NCBI RefSeq assembly: GCF_009906315.1
Contig: NZ_JAAALL010000001.1
Span: 31,154 to 95,153 of the forward strand
DNA length: 64,000 nucleotides
Direction: 5' to 3'
Origin: Kineococcus vitellinus
GTDB taxonomy: Bacteria; Actinomycetota; Actinomycetes; Actinomycetales; Kineococcaceae
Below are positions 25,905 through 35,117 of the stretch, one piece after another; the first letter of the stretch is position 1, and every line of letters starts with the position of its first letter. The notes under the pieces were generated by a model. It had not been told where the DNA came from. It saw only the letters and a list, made by a program, of their open reading frames with translations, and ran no database searches. A program made the position numbers and the translations under genes.

Positions 25905-26495
25905 GTGGACTCCGAGAGCGAAGACTGGGCAGCGTATTTAGCCGATTGGGAAGTTGAAGATCTTGAGGTCGTTCTCCGCTTCTTAGTGTTCGCCTACGAC
26001 AGGAACATTGTCCAGATGCAAGAGGCGGACACGAGCAGTTCGATGTATCAGCTTCTATTTGACCGACGGATTCACTATAGGATTCTTTTGAGTTCCTGTC
26101 GCGCCGGGATTCGCGCAAAGCGGGGTCTGAATCTTAGGGATCCAGTCTCGCCTGCTGTCAAAGAGGTCCTGCAAGTCGATCTTTTTGATATGGCCGCTGG
26201 TGCCGTCGTTGGTCGGTACGTGGAGAAGCTGTTGGAGCAGGTGGAAGGCGTCATCTTGCGACCACACAAGAATATGGAGGCGCCGAATCCGCTAGCCGTT
26301 CGTGAAGCTGCGAGGTGGGCCGTCAACCGCGTGTACAGCGATGTCTTACCGGCGGGGTTGACACCCATCAGCGAAGCCATGGACCTGTCTCACTGGTTCG
26401 TGACCTACGAGTACGACGGGTATCGGTACAGCGTGTGGAAGGACTTGACGAAGGACGACGGCCAAGCCTCCGTGCAACGAACCGTTGCTCCTTAG
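25905..26495 (+). CDS. Plus-strand cargo protein, unknown
   Basis: A 196-residue soluble, largely helical protein (DWAAYLADWEVEDLEVVLRFL at the start; a central VLQVDLFDMAAGAVVGRYVEKLLEQVEG helix). It ends with a short aromatic beta segment (WFVTYEYDGYRYSVWKDL). Codon use is less GC-rich than in the flanking tail genes. It has its own promoter and ends convergent with the next tail gene by a 4-bp overlap. It looks like a moron; no family recognised. Confidence 0.62.
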   Translation: MDSESEDWAAYLADWEVEDLEVVLRFLVFAYDRNIVQMQEADTSSSMYQLLFDRRIHYRILLSSCRAGIRAKRGLNLRDPVSPAVKEVLQVDLFDMAAGAVVGRYVEKLLEQVEGVILRPHKNMEAPNPLAVREAARWAVNRVYSDVLPAGLTPISEAMDLSHWFVTYEYDGYRYSVWKDLTKDDGQASVQRTVAP

Positions 26496-27520
26496 TGGGA
26501 GCTGAGGTACATCGAGTTCAGCTCGGCCTCGTTCCCGGCCACCGTGGAGAACGCGGGATGCAGCGCCTCATGATCGCCGTTCCATGCCCGGTTGATCCAC
26601 TCCACCGTGTGCTGCACCGTCACCATGTTCGCCTGGGCGTCGACGACGTGGCACAGCAGGGAGATGACGCCCGGCCGGTTGACGCTGACCGTCGCAGTGC
26701 CGTCGACCGTCTCGAGCCTGACCTGGCCGCCGGGGATGCCGTCTTGCACCTCCCAGCTGTAGCCCACCGGGCCACCACCGGCTGCCGTGGCGGTCGTCGT
26801 GACGGTGACCGGCTTGCCGTACCACTGTGCCTGGTAGCTGTCCGCTGACACCGTCGGAGGGACCGGGGCAGGCACCACCGGCCCGATGAAGTCCAGTCCC
26901 GCGCGAGCGGCGAGGTCGTCGAAGACCACCCGCTCGTTGGCCGCTGGCGATGCCACGCCGATGCGGCAGTGCGTCGGGGTCCCGCGCAGGTTGTTGTTGG
27001 CCTGGCTGTCCGAGCGGGCCAGCAGGGCCATGGAGTCAGCGCCGTCGTACACCCGCAGGCTGACCTGGCCCGTCGACGCGCTGAAGGTGGCCGCCACTTC
27101 GATGCGCAGCCACCGTCCCGTGGGCAGGCTGGCGGTCTGGTGGATCTGGGAGCCGTTCTGCGAGCGCACGCGCAGCGTGCCGTCGGTGCGGTGCTCCAGG
27201 TCCAGGCAGCTGCCGTCGCCCGCGATGTACCACTGCACGATGCGGTGGTTGGTCGACGGGTCGGCCGGGAAGTAGACGTTGAGCCGCAGCACCTGACTCG
27301 CGTCGGCCGCGGCCCACTCCACGTAGCTCTGCGAGGCCACCGAGCGGTCGGTGGACACCTCCAGCGCCCGCCGGCCGTGCGCCACCAGCAGGTCCGTGCA
27401 CAGCACCGCGCAGCCGGTGGCCGTCTTGACGAGGTCGGTGAAGGGGTCCGGGGACGCTGAGGTCTCCAGGGTGATCGGCTCACCGGGACGGCAGGACTCG
27501 AGGTCGTTGGTGAAGCTCAC
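26492..27520 (-). CDS. Tail protein with lectin-like and Ig-like domains
   Basis: A 342-residue protein; GTG at 27520 overlaps the upstream stop (GTGA). Residues ~30-225 form a concanavalin-like sheet pattern (VLRLNVYFPADPSTNH, GRWLRIEVAATFSASTGQVSLRVYDGA). Residues ~240-320 form an Ig-like PKD-type domain (VGYSWEVQDGIPGG; ATVSVNRPGVISLLCHVVDA). Such modules bind sugars or space the tail fibre from the virion. No catalytic motif is seen. Confidence 0.65.
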   Translation of the reverse strand: MSFTNDLESCRPGEPITLETSASPDPFTDLVKTATGCAVLCTDLLVAHGRRALEVSTDRSVASQSYVEWAAADASQVLRLNVYFPADPSTNHRIVQWYIAGDGSCLDLEHRTDGTLRVRSQNGSQIHQTASLPTGRWLRIEVAATFSASTGQVSLRVYDGADSMALLARSDSQANNNLRGTPTHCRIGVASPAANERVVFDDLAARAGLDFIGPVVPAPVPPTVSADSYQAQWYGKPVTVTTTATAAGGGPVGYSWEVQDGIPGGQVRLETVDGTATVSVNRPGVISLLCHVVDAQANMVTVQHTVEWINRAWNGDHEALHPAFSTVAGNEAELNSMYLSSH

Positions 27521-28362
27521 GCGAGGTAGCCCGGGGACACGTAGTGCGGCCCCGGGTTGGACGACACCGGCGAGCGCTTGCCGCCGGGGCAGCGCTTGAC
27601 GCCGGTGCCCCAGTACGCGGCCTTGGCGTAGACGACCTGGCCGGGGTACTGCTTGGCCGGATTGGGTTTGAGCCACACGTCGTCGGTGACGATCATCGGG
27701 CGGTCCGAGCCGTCGGCGGCGCCCTCGGTGATCCACAACAGCGCGCCCGACTCGGAGCTGCCCTTGAGGTACATGCGGCTCAGGCGCCAGGTCCCCAGCG
27801 CGACGGGGTCGAACTTGTGCGGGTCGGCGAAGATGCCTTGGTAGGTGGTCTGGCCGTAGACCCGGTCCGTGTACAGCTCGTACGGCCCGCGCCAAGTCTG
27901 GATCACGTCGGCGTGGTTGCTGCCGAAGGAGCCCTTGACCTCACCCACCACCATGTTCTGCAGCACGACGCGGGTCTGCGGGTCCCCGAGGGTGTCGATG
28001 TTGATGCCCTCGGTCAGGTAGCCCGACAGCGCCCAACCCTCCACGTGCACCGTGCGCGGCACCGCGCCTGAGGCGTTGCCCTTGATGAAGAGACCCCGGT
28101 TGCCGTTGGTAGCGCTGTAGACCGAGCCGAGGTCGACGCCGCCGCCGATGGCCACGACGTTGCGGCCCCCGTCGATGACGACCCCTCCGGACGCGGCCAC
28201 CGGAGCCGGGCAGCGCAGGATGTAGTCCCTGGTCGGGTCCAGCCTGGGAGCACGGTTGGTGCTGGACAGCGTGATGGTGACCGGGTCCACCAGGGCCGGT
28301 GGGGCGTACTTCAGCTTGCCGTACTGGCTGAGGTCTCGGTGGCCGACGTGAGCGATGGGCAC
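27517..28362 (-). CDS. Beta-helix tail protein
   Basis: A 281-residue protein with GTG at 28362, 1 bp after the previous stop and with GAGG upstream. It has a beta-helix pattern: YILRCPAPVAASGGVVIDGGRNVVAIGG, then stacked turns (VVLQNMVVGEVKGSFGSNHADVIQTWRG). The HADVIQ and YELYTDRVYGQTTYQGIF motifs resemble the right-handed helices of polysaccharide lyases. It follows a short beta-rich protein in the fibre block. Confidence 0.68.
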   Translation of the reverse strand: MPIAHVGHRDLSQYGKLKYAPPALVDPVTITLSSTNRAPRLDPTRDYILRCPAPVAASGGVVIDGGRNVVAIGGGVDLGSVYSATNGNRGLFIKGNASGAVPRTVHVEGWALSGYLTEGINIDTLGDPQTRVVLQNMVVGEVKGSFGSNHADVIQTWRGPYELYTDRVYGQTTYQGIFADPHKFDPVALGTWRLSRMYLKGSSESGALLWITEGAADGSDRPMIVTDDVWLKPNPAKQYPGQVVYAKAAYWGTGVKRCPGGKRSPVSSNPGPHYVSPGYLA

Positions 28363-28363
28363 G

Positions 28364-28657
28364 TCAGTCCTCGGTCTCGATCCACACGTCCCGGCCGAGC
28401 CGGTCCACGGAGTCGACGGGGCCGACGATCCACCACAGGCCGTCCTCAAGGTCCGCTGGGCGGGCCGGGTAGCCCTTGGAGGCGTCGTAGGTGACCACCG
28501 TGTTGGTCGACGACACGGCCTTGATTGCCGCCACGTCGTCGATGAGCGAGTTGATCGCCGCCACCATGACCGCGGCCGACGTGTTGAGCTTGGGCCGCGT
28601 GGTGTCCCGTAGGACCTCGTCGCCCTGGATGACTTCGACGGTGATCTTGTTCGTCAT
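28364..28657 (-). CDS. Small tail fibre-associated protein
   Basis: A 97-residue protein. It begins MTNKITVEVIQGDEVLRD and continues with a short helical stretch (AAVMVAAINSLIDDVAAIKA), ending in acidic IETED. The opening is similar to that of the next fibre protein (INKPQLTIIQGGDGLRDKS), so the two probably share an attachment module. Its end is overlapped by the start of the next gene region with only 1 bp spacing. Confidence 0.6.
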   Translation of the reverse strand: MTNKITVEVIQGDEVLRDTTRPKLNTSAAVMVAAINSLIDDVAAIKAVSSTNTVVTYDASKGYPARPADLEDGLWWIVGPVDSVDRLGRDVWIETED

Positions 28658-30570
28658 GGGCGGTAGTGGAAGAAGATCGAGGCGAAGTTCGCCGTGGTCG
28701 TGCCGTCTCCGCCGGAGCCCATGATGCGGATGAGCACGTCACCCTTGGCCGCGTCGGGCACCAGCGCCCAGTCGGCGTTGTTGCGGTAGCCCACGGAGTC
28801 GACGGTGAGGGTGGCCAGCTGCATCGAGGTCCAGCCCGTCGCCCCGGACAGGTCCGTGGTGTAGTCCACGCTGAGGCTGGCGCCGGCCGCTCCACCACCG
28901 AGGACCTGGGCGGTCAGCTTGGCGAAGTTGGCCATGCGGGTGTCCATCTGCATGTAGAAAACCGACCCGAGGCTGCCGTTGCCGCCGAAGCGGGTGAAGG
29001 CCGAGGGGATGGCCCACGACTGGTTGGTGATGACCGGGACGCTACGGCCCTTGCCGGTGCGCTGGTCGGGGTAGCTGCGCACCTTGTCGGTGGGCGGGCC
29101 CTTCCAGAAGACCGTCTCGTCGCTGATGCGGACGATCTGGCTGTTGGTGCTGCTCAGGCCGCCAGTGAGGCCCCAGATGTGCCCGCCGGTGATGGACAGC
29201 TCGGTGGTGTAGGTGGCGAAGACCCCCCACCGGGGCTGCCAGACCTGGTTCTGCTGGTCGTCGTCCTCGACAGCCGTCATGACGCCCACCAGGTCGACCG
29301 CGCACACCCGGTTGGAGGCGGTACCCCGCAGCGCGATGGCCGCGTACCCGCCGTCGCCCGCGCCGGTGTTCGGCCCGTCACGGCGGAAGTCACCGCCGAC
29401 AATCGACACACGCGAGCGCGGCCCTGAAGCGGTGATGAGGACCCCGTCCTTGGCATTGCGGTCGGTGTAGCAATTGGTCAGGCTCACGCCGCCGTTGCCG
29501 CCACCGATGATCCCACTGCCGGTGTTCCCACTGATGAGGAAGCCGTTCTCGTTGATGTTGTACGCCGCGATGCAGTTGGAGATGGGGAGCTGACCGGCGC
29601 CCTTGATGTAGAAGCCGCCGCCCTGGTTGGAGACGGCCAGGTTGTTGGTCAGGTAGGCGTCGGTGTAATTCTCCAGCCACCAGCCCCACTTGTCGTCCAT
29701 GGCCGAGGTGCCGGCCGACCACGAGGAGCAGAAAGCGAAGCCGCCGCCACGGGGAAAGACCTGCCCCCGGCTGGACTGGTAGGGCAGCATCGCGACGTTG
29801 TGGCCCGAGGCCTGCAGGAAGGCCATCTGGTCGAACTTCCAGCCCTTGACCTCACCGAGCAGCGCCACCCCGTTGATGGGCGTGGCGCTCGTGCCGCTGC
29901 CGATCTGCTTGGAGTTGCCGTCGATACTGAAGCTGCGGAAGAAGCAGTTGCCGGTCAGCACGTCGTCGTTCAGCTCACGGTCGACGCCGAGCAAGATGGC
30001 CTGACCCTGGAAGCTGTTGAGCGGGCGGATCGAGCAGGGACCGGCGGTGCCGGTGTTGTACGTCCACCAGCCCGAGCCGGTGCCCATGATGCCCTGGCGC
30101 TCCTTGGTGGGCTGTACGGGGCGCGAGACACCCGCGATGCCGTCGTTGAGGGTGAGCAGGCCACCCTTGTCCAGCGCGTCGAAGGCCTCGTCGAAGCCGG
30201 GGGAGCAGTCCACGACTCCGTCCATGGCGTAGCCGAGGTCGTTGACCAGGTTGAGGGTGGACCAGTGCCGGCGCACCAGGTTCACCAGGAAGCCATTGGC
30301 GTCCTTATCGGCCTTGCCGTTGATGCGGGTGCTCAGCGCGGTGTCGGCCTGCGCTCGAGTCGTCGCCTCGGCGTCGATGCTGGCCTGCAGCTGCTCCTCG
30401 CCCAAGGTCGGTGGGGGAGTCTGCTGCATCGAGGCGACCACGTCGATCAGCTCGTTGACCGCGCTGCCGATCTGGGACACGTTGGTGTTGATGTCGTCAC
30501 GGGACTTGTCTCGGAGGCCGTCGCCGCCCTGGATGATCGTCAGCTGCGGCTTGTTGATCGTCGTCGCCAC
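28654..30570 (-). CDS. Large tail fibre with beta-helix domain
   Basis: A 638-residue protein. GTG at 30570 shares one base with the portal stop and has GGAAGAG upstream. After an N-terminal helical attachment region (VSQIGSAVNELIDVVASMQQ), a coiled stretch leads to a right-handed beta-helix of ~350 residues (CIAAYNINENGFLISGNTG, NCYTDRNAKDGVLIT). A C-terminal beta-sandwich ends the protein. It lies next to the portal, unusual for a fibre, and starts the fibre block. Confidence 0.72.
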   Translation of the reverse strand: MATTINKPQLTIIQGGDGLRDKSRDDINTNVSQIGSAVNELIDVVASMQQTPPPTLGEEQLQASIDAEATTRAQADTALSTRINGKADKDANGFLVNLVRRHWSTLNLVNDLGYAMDGVVDCSPGFDEAFDALDKGGLLTLNDGIAGVSRPVQPTKERQGIMGTGSGWWTYNTGTAGPCSIRPLNSFQGQAILLGVDRELNDDVLTGNCFFRSFSIDGNSKQIGSGTSATPINGVALLGEVKGWKFDQMAFLQASGHNVAMLPYQSSRGQVFPRGGGFAFCSSWSAGTSAMDDKWGWWLENYTDAYLTNNLAVSNQGGGFYIKGAGQLPISNCIAAYNINENGFLISGNTGSGIIGGGNGGVSLTNCYTDRNAKDGVLITASGPRSRVSIVGGDFRRDGPNTGAGDGGYAAIALRGTASNRVCAVDLVGVMTAVEDDDQQNQVWQPRWGVFATYTTELSITGGHIWGLTGGLSSTNSQIVRISDETVFWKGPPTDKVRSYPDQRTGKGRSVPVITNQSWAIPSAFTRFGGNGSLGSVFYMQMDTRMANFAKLTAQVLGGGAAGASLSVDYTTDLSGATGWTSMQLATLTVDSVGYRNNADWALVPDAAKGDVLIRIMGSGGDGTTTANFASIFFHYRP

Positions 30571-32687
30571 TACTGGCTGCTCTTCCGGTCGTAGCGACAG
30601 ACGATCGTGCCTCTGCAACGGCCCCGGCCCTTGCACTCTTTGTACCCGCCCGAGGGGTAGTCCTTCTCGGCAGCCGTCAGGCTGTCGTACTCCTTGCCGT
30701 CCCGAGCGGCGCACGCGGAGCAGGTGGCCGAGTCCAGCAGCTCGCTGGCGAAGACGGCGTCGGGCTCGTCCTGCTGGAAGGCGTAGAAGCGGGCGCTGTT
30801 CTGTGCTTGGGTCAGCGCGCCGCCCAGCTGCTCGCGTGGGTAGGCATCCGACAGCTCGTTGAGGTAGTCGGCCACCTCGGCGGCGATCTCGGCCGCGGCC
30901 AGGCCCCCGCCGGCACGGGCCAGAGCCTGCTGGCTGGCCGTGGTGCTGATGCTCTGGCTCATGACCGTGTCCAGCGCGTTGGCTCGGGACACGAGCGAGG
31001 TCACCAGGGGAGTGATGTCCGGCCGCTCGATGATCACACCCTGTGCCGCGGCCTCGGCGATCGCCTGGTCCAGAGCTGCCTCGGCGACGGCCACCATGGC
31101 GTCGGTCAGCTGCACGGCGCCCGAGGCTGACGTGCGGATGGCGGCCAGCGCGGCGAGGTCGTTGGGGTCGATGCTGGCGATGACGGCCCGGAGGTCTTCG
31201 ACCTGGGCGAACTTCACCTGAGTCAGCCAGTCGGCCAGCAGGCTGTCGACGGTGGTCGTGAAGGTCTTCTCCATGGCCTCGAAGTCGGTGCCTGCGGCGA
31301 GCTCCACATCCGAGGGGTCGCGATGGCCCACCGCCGGCGTCGGTGCCTCCGCAGCGCGCACCTCGATGCGCTCCCGGCGCCGTGGTCGTTCCTTGGCCTT
31401 GAGGTCGACCAGCTTGGGCGCGGCCAGGGGGTCCGGGTCGTCCGGGTCGACCTCGGGCATCTCCGGCAGCTGATAGCGGTCGCGCAGGAAGCCCTCGATC
31501 TCGTCGCCCGGGGTGATCAGCCCGGCCTGGGTCAGGGCGACCAGGTCGACGACCGAGGAGCTGTCGTCGTCGTCGCGGTCGTAGGCCAGCAGCGGGACCG
31601 GCCCGTCGGCGTTCGCGAAGTTGAGGTCGATGAGGTCCTCGACGACGTGCTCGTTGGTGATGTCGATGTACTCGTTGGCCAGGGCCTCCTGGGCCAGTAG
31701 GAAGAGGTCGGTGAAGGTCTCACCCAGCGCGCGTGAGCCGGTCTCGGTGGACCCAAGGTCCATGTACTGGCTCATGAACGACTTGGACATCTGCTGGTCG
31801 TGGTAGCGCAGCGTGTTGATCGCATCCGGGAGCGAGCCCTGCACACCCTGGAACGTCAGTGACGCTCCGTAGGGGAGTGCACCGCCAGCGGAGTCGCCAG
31901 CCCGGTAGGACTGGGCCAGCGCCGCGAGCATCTGCATCTCTTGCTGCGTGGCGTTCTCACCAGCGGTCGCGATGGGCACACCGGCGCCGTTGCGCTCGAT
32001 GTTGATCGCGTTGACCCGGATGACCCGGTCCTTGATGATCCAGTCCTTGTAGCACTTGCGCAGCACCGAGCGTCCCCGCCAGTTGCTGGCTTCCTGCTCG
32101 TGGATGTAGGCCACCAGCTTGTCGACCGGGATGTAGGGCCCCTGGGCTGAGGAGATGATGCCGCCGCGGTGGTTTTGGTCGGGCCACTGGCGGATGCCCT
32201 TGAGGCCGCCGTCGCGCGCCACGTCGATCTCCGAGATGGTCAGCGGCATGCGAGGAGCCAGCTTGCGCAGCAGCAGCCGACCGGTCGCGGCGTCGTCGTT
32301 CTCGTAGCGGTAGACCTGCTCGAAGAACATGAAGCCGTAGATCAGGCTGAGCAGGGCGTTGGCCAAGTGCTTGTCGTGGCTGAAGCGGTCCCGGGTGCGT
32401 CCCTTGGGCTGCTCCGCGTCCTGCACGGGCAGGTTGAAGGCCGTGGCGACCAGGTCTACCCACTCGTCCGGTGCCCCGTTGGGGTCGATGTACCAGTGGT
32501 AGCGCCGGATGGGCAGGGTCTGGGCGAGCAGGAGGCCGGCGATCTGCGCGTCGTTGCGCATGGCGTTGTACACGGCGATGTCCGCTGGCGGGAGCAGCTC
32601 GGGGACCGTCTCCAGGGTGTCCCCGAAGAACGACCAGGGCATCGAGCTGAGGTTGCCGTGTCCGACTTCGGTTGTTGGCTTGGGCAC
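30570..32687 (-). CDS. Portal protein fused to MuF-like minor head protein
   Basis: A 705-residue protein. The first ~440 residues match Mu gp29/DUF935 portals (PIRRYHWYIDPNGAP; LSLIYGFMFFEQVYRY; ADGPVPLLAYDRDDD). The last ~250 residues, after a linker with ERPRRRERIEVRAAEAP, look like a MuF-type domain ending in SATCSACAARDGKEYD and YPSGGYKECKGRGRCRGTIV, a Cys-rich finger. Portal and MuF are normally separate genes. It makes the dodecameric DNA gate; the MuF part may be an injected effector or minor head protein. Confidence 0.85.
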   Translation of the reverse strand: MPKPTTEVGHGNLSSMPWSFFGDTLETVPELLPPADIAVYNAMRNDAQIAGLLLAQTLPIRRYHWYIDPNGAPDEWVDLVATAFNLPVQDAEQPKGRTRDRFSHDKHLANALLSLIYGFMFFEQVYRYENDDAATGRLLLRKLAPRMPLTISEIDVARDGGLKGIRQWPDQNHRGGIISSAQGPYIPVDKLVAYIHEQEASNWRGRSVLRKCYKDWIIKDRVIRVNAINIERNGAGVPIATAGENATQQEMQMLAALAQSYRAGDSAGGALPYGASLTFQGVQGSLPDAINTLRYHDQQMSKSFMSQYMDLGSTETGSRALGETFTDLFLLAQEALANEYIDITNEHVVEDLIDLNFANADGPVPLLAYDRDDDDSSSVVDLVALTQAGLITPGDEIEGFLRDRYQLPEMPEVDPDDPDPLAAPKLVDLKAKERPRRRERIEVRAAEAPTPAVGHRDPSDVELAAGTDFEAMEKTFTTTVDSLLADWLTQVKFAQVEDLRAVIASIDPNDLAALAAIRTSASGAVQLTDAMVAVAEAALDQAIAEAAAQGVIIERPDITPLVTSLVSRANALDTVMSQSISTTASQQALARAGGGLAAAEIAAEVADYLNELSDAYPREQLGGALTQAQNSARFYAFQQDEPDAVFASELLDSATCSACAARDGKEYDSLTAAEKDYPSGGYKECKGRGRCRGTIVCRYDRKSSQ

Positions 32688-32832
32688 GGCGGTTCCTTGA
32701 TCAGCTTGCGACCAAGATCAGATTAGCTGGCCAGGTGCTCAGAGCGTGGGCATGGGACCGCTTCGACTGGACGAGTGGCTCGTGAACAGGGACCATGAAC
32801 CACGGCACGTAGACACGACTGAGGAGGCGAAG

Positions 32833-33321
32833 ATGTTTCGTCGCAAGGTCAGGGCTCTACTCGCAGGTGCAGCTATCGTTCCGCTCGCGTTGATCGGCTC
32901 AGCCACGTCAGCAAGCGCCGACGCCAGCGGCGGCAATTGTATATTCGCCAATCTTGGCAGCGGCGGCCAACCTCCGAAGATGTGTCTGCAGTTCAGCATC
33001 ACGGGTGACGGCCTCAAGGTTGAGTTCGGCAAGATGAACGGCAACCCCTTCACCGGCTACAACCACACTGAGGCCAACCTCACAGTCGCGGGGACGATCT
33101 GCCAACCGCGCATCGACTTGGTCTACATGGATCGCGCTGGCAACCCCTACTACAGGCACAACGGGCAAGAGGCGGGAGGGTGCTACATCGCCAGCCGCGA
33201 GTACTGGGGCAGCTTCGACAGTCCCACGGCTTTCAATGCCCAGCCTGGCTGGGTCTGCGCTGACGTGATGAGCGCCGGGAAGTTCACCGGCCTCAGCGCC
33301 TGCCACAACCTTCACGACTGA
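32833..33321 (+). CDS. Secreted protein, unknown (cargo gene)
   Basis: A 162-residue protein. ATG at 32833 has GAGGAGG 6 bases upstream. A signal peptide is clear: MFRRKVRALLAGAAIVPLAL, then IGSATSASADA with an Ala-x-Ala site near residue 28-30. The mature ~133 residues contain six Cys (CIFANL, KMCLQF, TICQPR, GCYIAS, WVCADV, SACHNL), likely three disulphides outside the cell. It lies reversed between TerL and portal. A secreted moron could alter the host surface; function not recognised. Confidence 0.78.
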   Translation: MFRRKVRALLAGAAIVPLALIGSATSASADASGGNCIFANLGSGGQPPKMCLQFSITGDGLKVEFGKMNGNPFTGYNHTEANLTVAGTICQPRIDLVYMDRAGNPYYRHNGQEAGGCYIASREYWGSFDSPTAFNAQPGWVCADVMSAGKFTGLSACHNLHD

Positions 33322-33324
33322 GGG

Positions 33325-34890
33325 TCACCACTTACGATCGAGCAGGTCGCCCATGATCGTCTTGCGCTTGTGAGTTTCGACGTTCACGGTCTGACCGAAG
33401 CCCGCGGTGATCATGTTCCGGCCGTGGACCAGGGCGTCCAGGCGGTCAGGTGAGGGGCCGATGATGTCGGCCGTCGTGGTTTTGATCTGCTGCTCCAGCT
33501 GCGGGAAGTGACCGACGAAGCGGATGGTCTTCTGTCGGATGGCTTCCTGCAGCGACATGGCACGGTCGAACTTCGCCTTGCTGACCGTCCTGGACTTGCC
33601 TGCGTGTACCTCTCGGATAACCACGTCGGTGACCCCTGCGCGGTCCAGGGCGTGCTGCAGGGCCGACCGGATGGCGTCGTAGCCCTGGTTGTTCTCGTAC
33701 CCGATGACGCTGGCGCTGAAGGTGACAGCCGCCGCGACAGCCCGGTCTGCCCAGTCGTCGATCGGCAACCGGCAGGAGAGGTCGGCCAGCTGGTAGACCA
33801 GCCCATCCGTGCCCAGGCGGAGCACCTGCATGCCGGTCTCGTCTGAGCTGGGGCTGTTGGACACCGCGGGGTCGATCATGACCAGCGAGCGCACGGTGCT
33901 GAACTGCAGGTCCGGTCCCTCGGACACCCGGATGGCATCGAGCTCGTCGGCGGTGGCGATGGCACCCTCCACCGTGTTGACCTCGTGCTGCACCTCCGTC
34001 ATGAAAGCCCGGGGGCCGATGTCGTTCAGCAGCGCCTCGTACGTCTCGATGCTGCCGCCGTCCCAGGTGGGGTCGCCGCTGGTGATGCGGTAGGTGCCGT
34101 CGGTGCGCATGTCGAAGGCGAAGTCGCGCAGGCCCGGGATGGGACCGATGACCGTGCGCCGGCGGAGGAAGTCGGCGCGCCCGTCGGCCAGGCGAGCGAA
34201 GATGCTGTCGGCGTGGATGAGGTTCTGCACCGCCAGGACCGCCACGTTGGTCGACCCGGCCGGGATGATGCCCTTGGTGATGATGTCGATCTTCTTGGCC
34301 GTCGTGCGGGGCGTGTCGGAGGCCTCGTCGATGTCGTCCAGCACGATGAGGTCAGGGCGCTGGTCCTCCACACGGATACCGCGGGCGGCGGTGTCCAGGC
34401 CGAGAGCGTCGACGGTGAAGCCCGTGGAGGTGCGCAGGCGGTTGCGGCGCCAGCCCTTGGCGTTGCCGAACTTGCCGACCAGGCGCTCACCCATCTCGGG
34501 GTAGTGCTCTTCGACGGTGCTGGACTCGAGCATCGCGCCGATGGTGGCGACGTGCTTGTCGGCCTGGTCCTGCGTCTCACACACGTACACGACGTACCGG
34601 CGGGTCTGCCGGACACCCAGGGCCACCACGCCGAGTTCGGCGGTCGTGGACTTGGCAGCACCACGGGCGAGGATGGCAACCATGGACGCTGGCCGGTCGT
34701 CGATGCCGATGGCCCACAGCCAGCGCCAGATGGTGTGGTGGTGCTCGGCCAGGTCGTACTTGGCGTACCCCGCGAACATGGTGGCCAGCCAGGTCTCGTA
34801 GTCCTGCTCGATGGCCTGGCGTTCCTCGGTCAGCTCGGGCGAGAGGATGTCAGCAGCCACCCGCCAGATAGAGCGAGGGACGACGCTCAA
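33325..34890 (-). CDS. terL: Terminase large subunit
   Basis: A 521-residue protein with TTG at 34890 overlapping the upstream stop (TTGA). The ATPase domain has a Walker A-like ILARGAAKSTTAELG and Walker B-like LIVLDDIDEAS. The nuclease domain has VMIDPAVSNSPSSD, IGYENNQG and the final PDRLDALVHG, as in TerL RNase H-like folds. The packaging motor binds the portal. It is 10 kb from the likely small subunit. Confidence 0.92.
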   Translation of the reverse strand: MSVVPRSIWRVAADILSPELTEERQAIEQDYETWLATMFAGYAKYDLAEHHHTIWRWLWAIGIDDRPASMVAILARGAAKSTTAELGVVALGVRQTRRYVVYVCETQDQADKHVATIGAMLESSTVEEHYPEMGERLVGKFGNAKGWRRNRLRTSTGFTVDALGLDTAARGIRVEDQRPDLIVLDDIDEASDTPRTTAKKIDIITKGIIPAGSTNVAVLAVQNLIHADSIFARLADGRADFLRRRTVIGPIPGLRDFAFDMRTDGTYRITSGDPTWDGGSIETYEALLNDIGPRAFMTEVQHEVNTVEGAIATADELDAIRVSEGPDLQFSTVRSLVMIDPAVSNSPSSDETGMQVLRLGTDGLVYQLADLSCRLPIDDWADRAVAAAVTFSASVIGYENNQGYDAIRSALQHALDRAGVTDVVIREVHAGKSRTVSKAKFDRAMSLQEAIRQKTIRFVGHFPQLEQQIKTTTADIIGPSPDRLDALVHGRNMITAGFGQTVNVETHKRKTIMGDLLDRKW

Positions 34891-35117
34891 GGCTTGTCGG
34901 CCACCCGCGGGATCGGCATGGAGACCCACTCGCCGTTGCGCTCCGTCCGAGCTGCCGTGACGACGTTGCTGCTCACCTTGTAGGTGCCCCGGGTGACGGC
35001 CACGGTGCCCTTGGTCAGCAGCCGGACGGTGGTCCATGCGAGCCAGCCGGCACCGACCAGGAGGCCGAGCGGCCAGCACAGCACCAGGACGATGAGGAAG
35101 AGCAGGAACTTGATCAT
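34887..35117 (-). CDS. Small membrane protein (possible holin-class)
   Basis: A 76-residue protein with ATG at 35117 overlapping the upstream stop. One long hydrophobic hairpin lies at its start (IKFLLFLIVLVLCWPLGLLV, then GAGWLAWTTVRLL). The C-terminal part is basic and polar. Size and topology would fit a holin, but no lysis enzyme lies beside it and it precedes TerL. Holin is only one option. Confidence 0.5.
   Translation of the reverse strand: MIKFLLFLIVLVLCWPLGLLVGAGWLAWTTVRLLTKGTVAVTRGTYKVSSNVVTAARTERNGEWVSMPIPRVADKP

Noticed and set aside
1..35000. Tailocin or injection particle rather than phage
   Set aside because: Terminase, portal, protease and capsid genes are all present and look whole.
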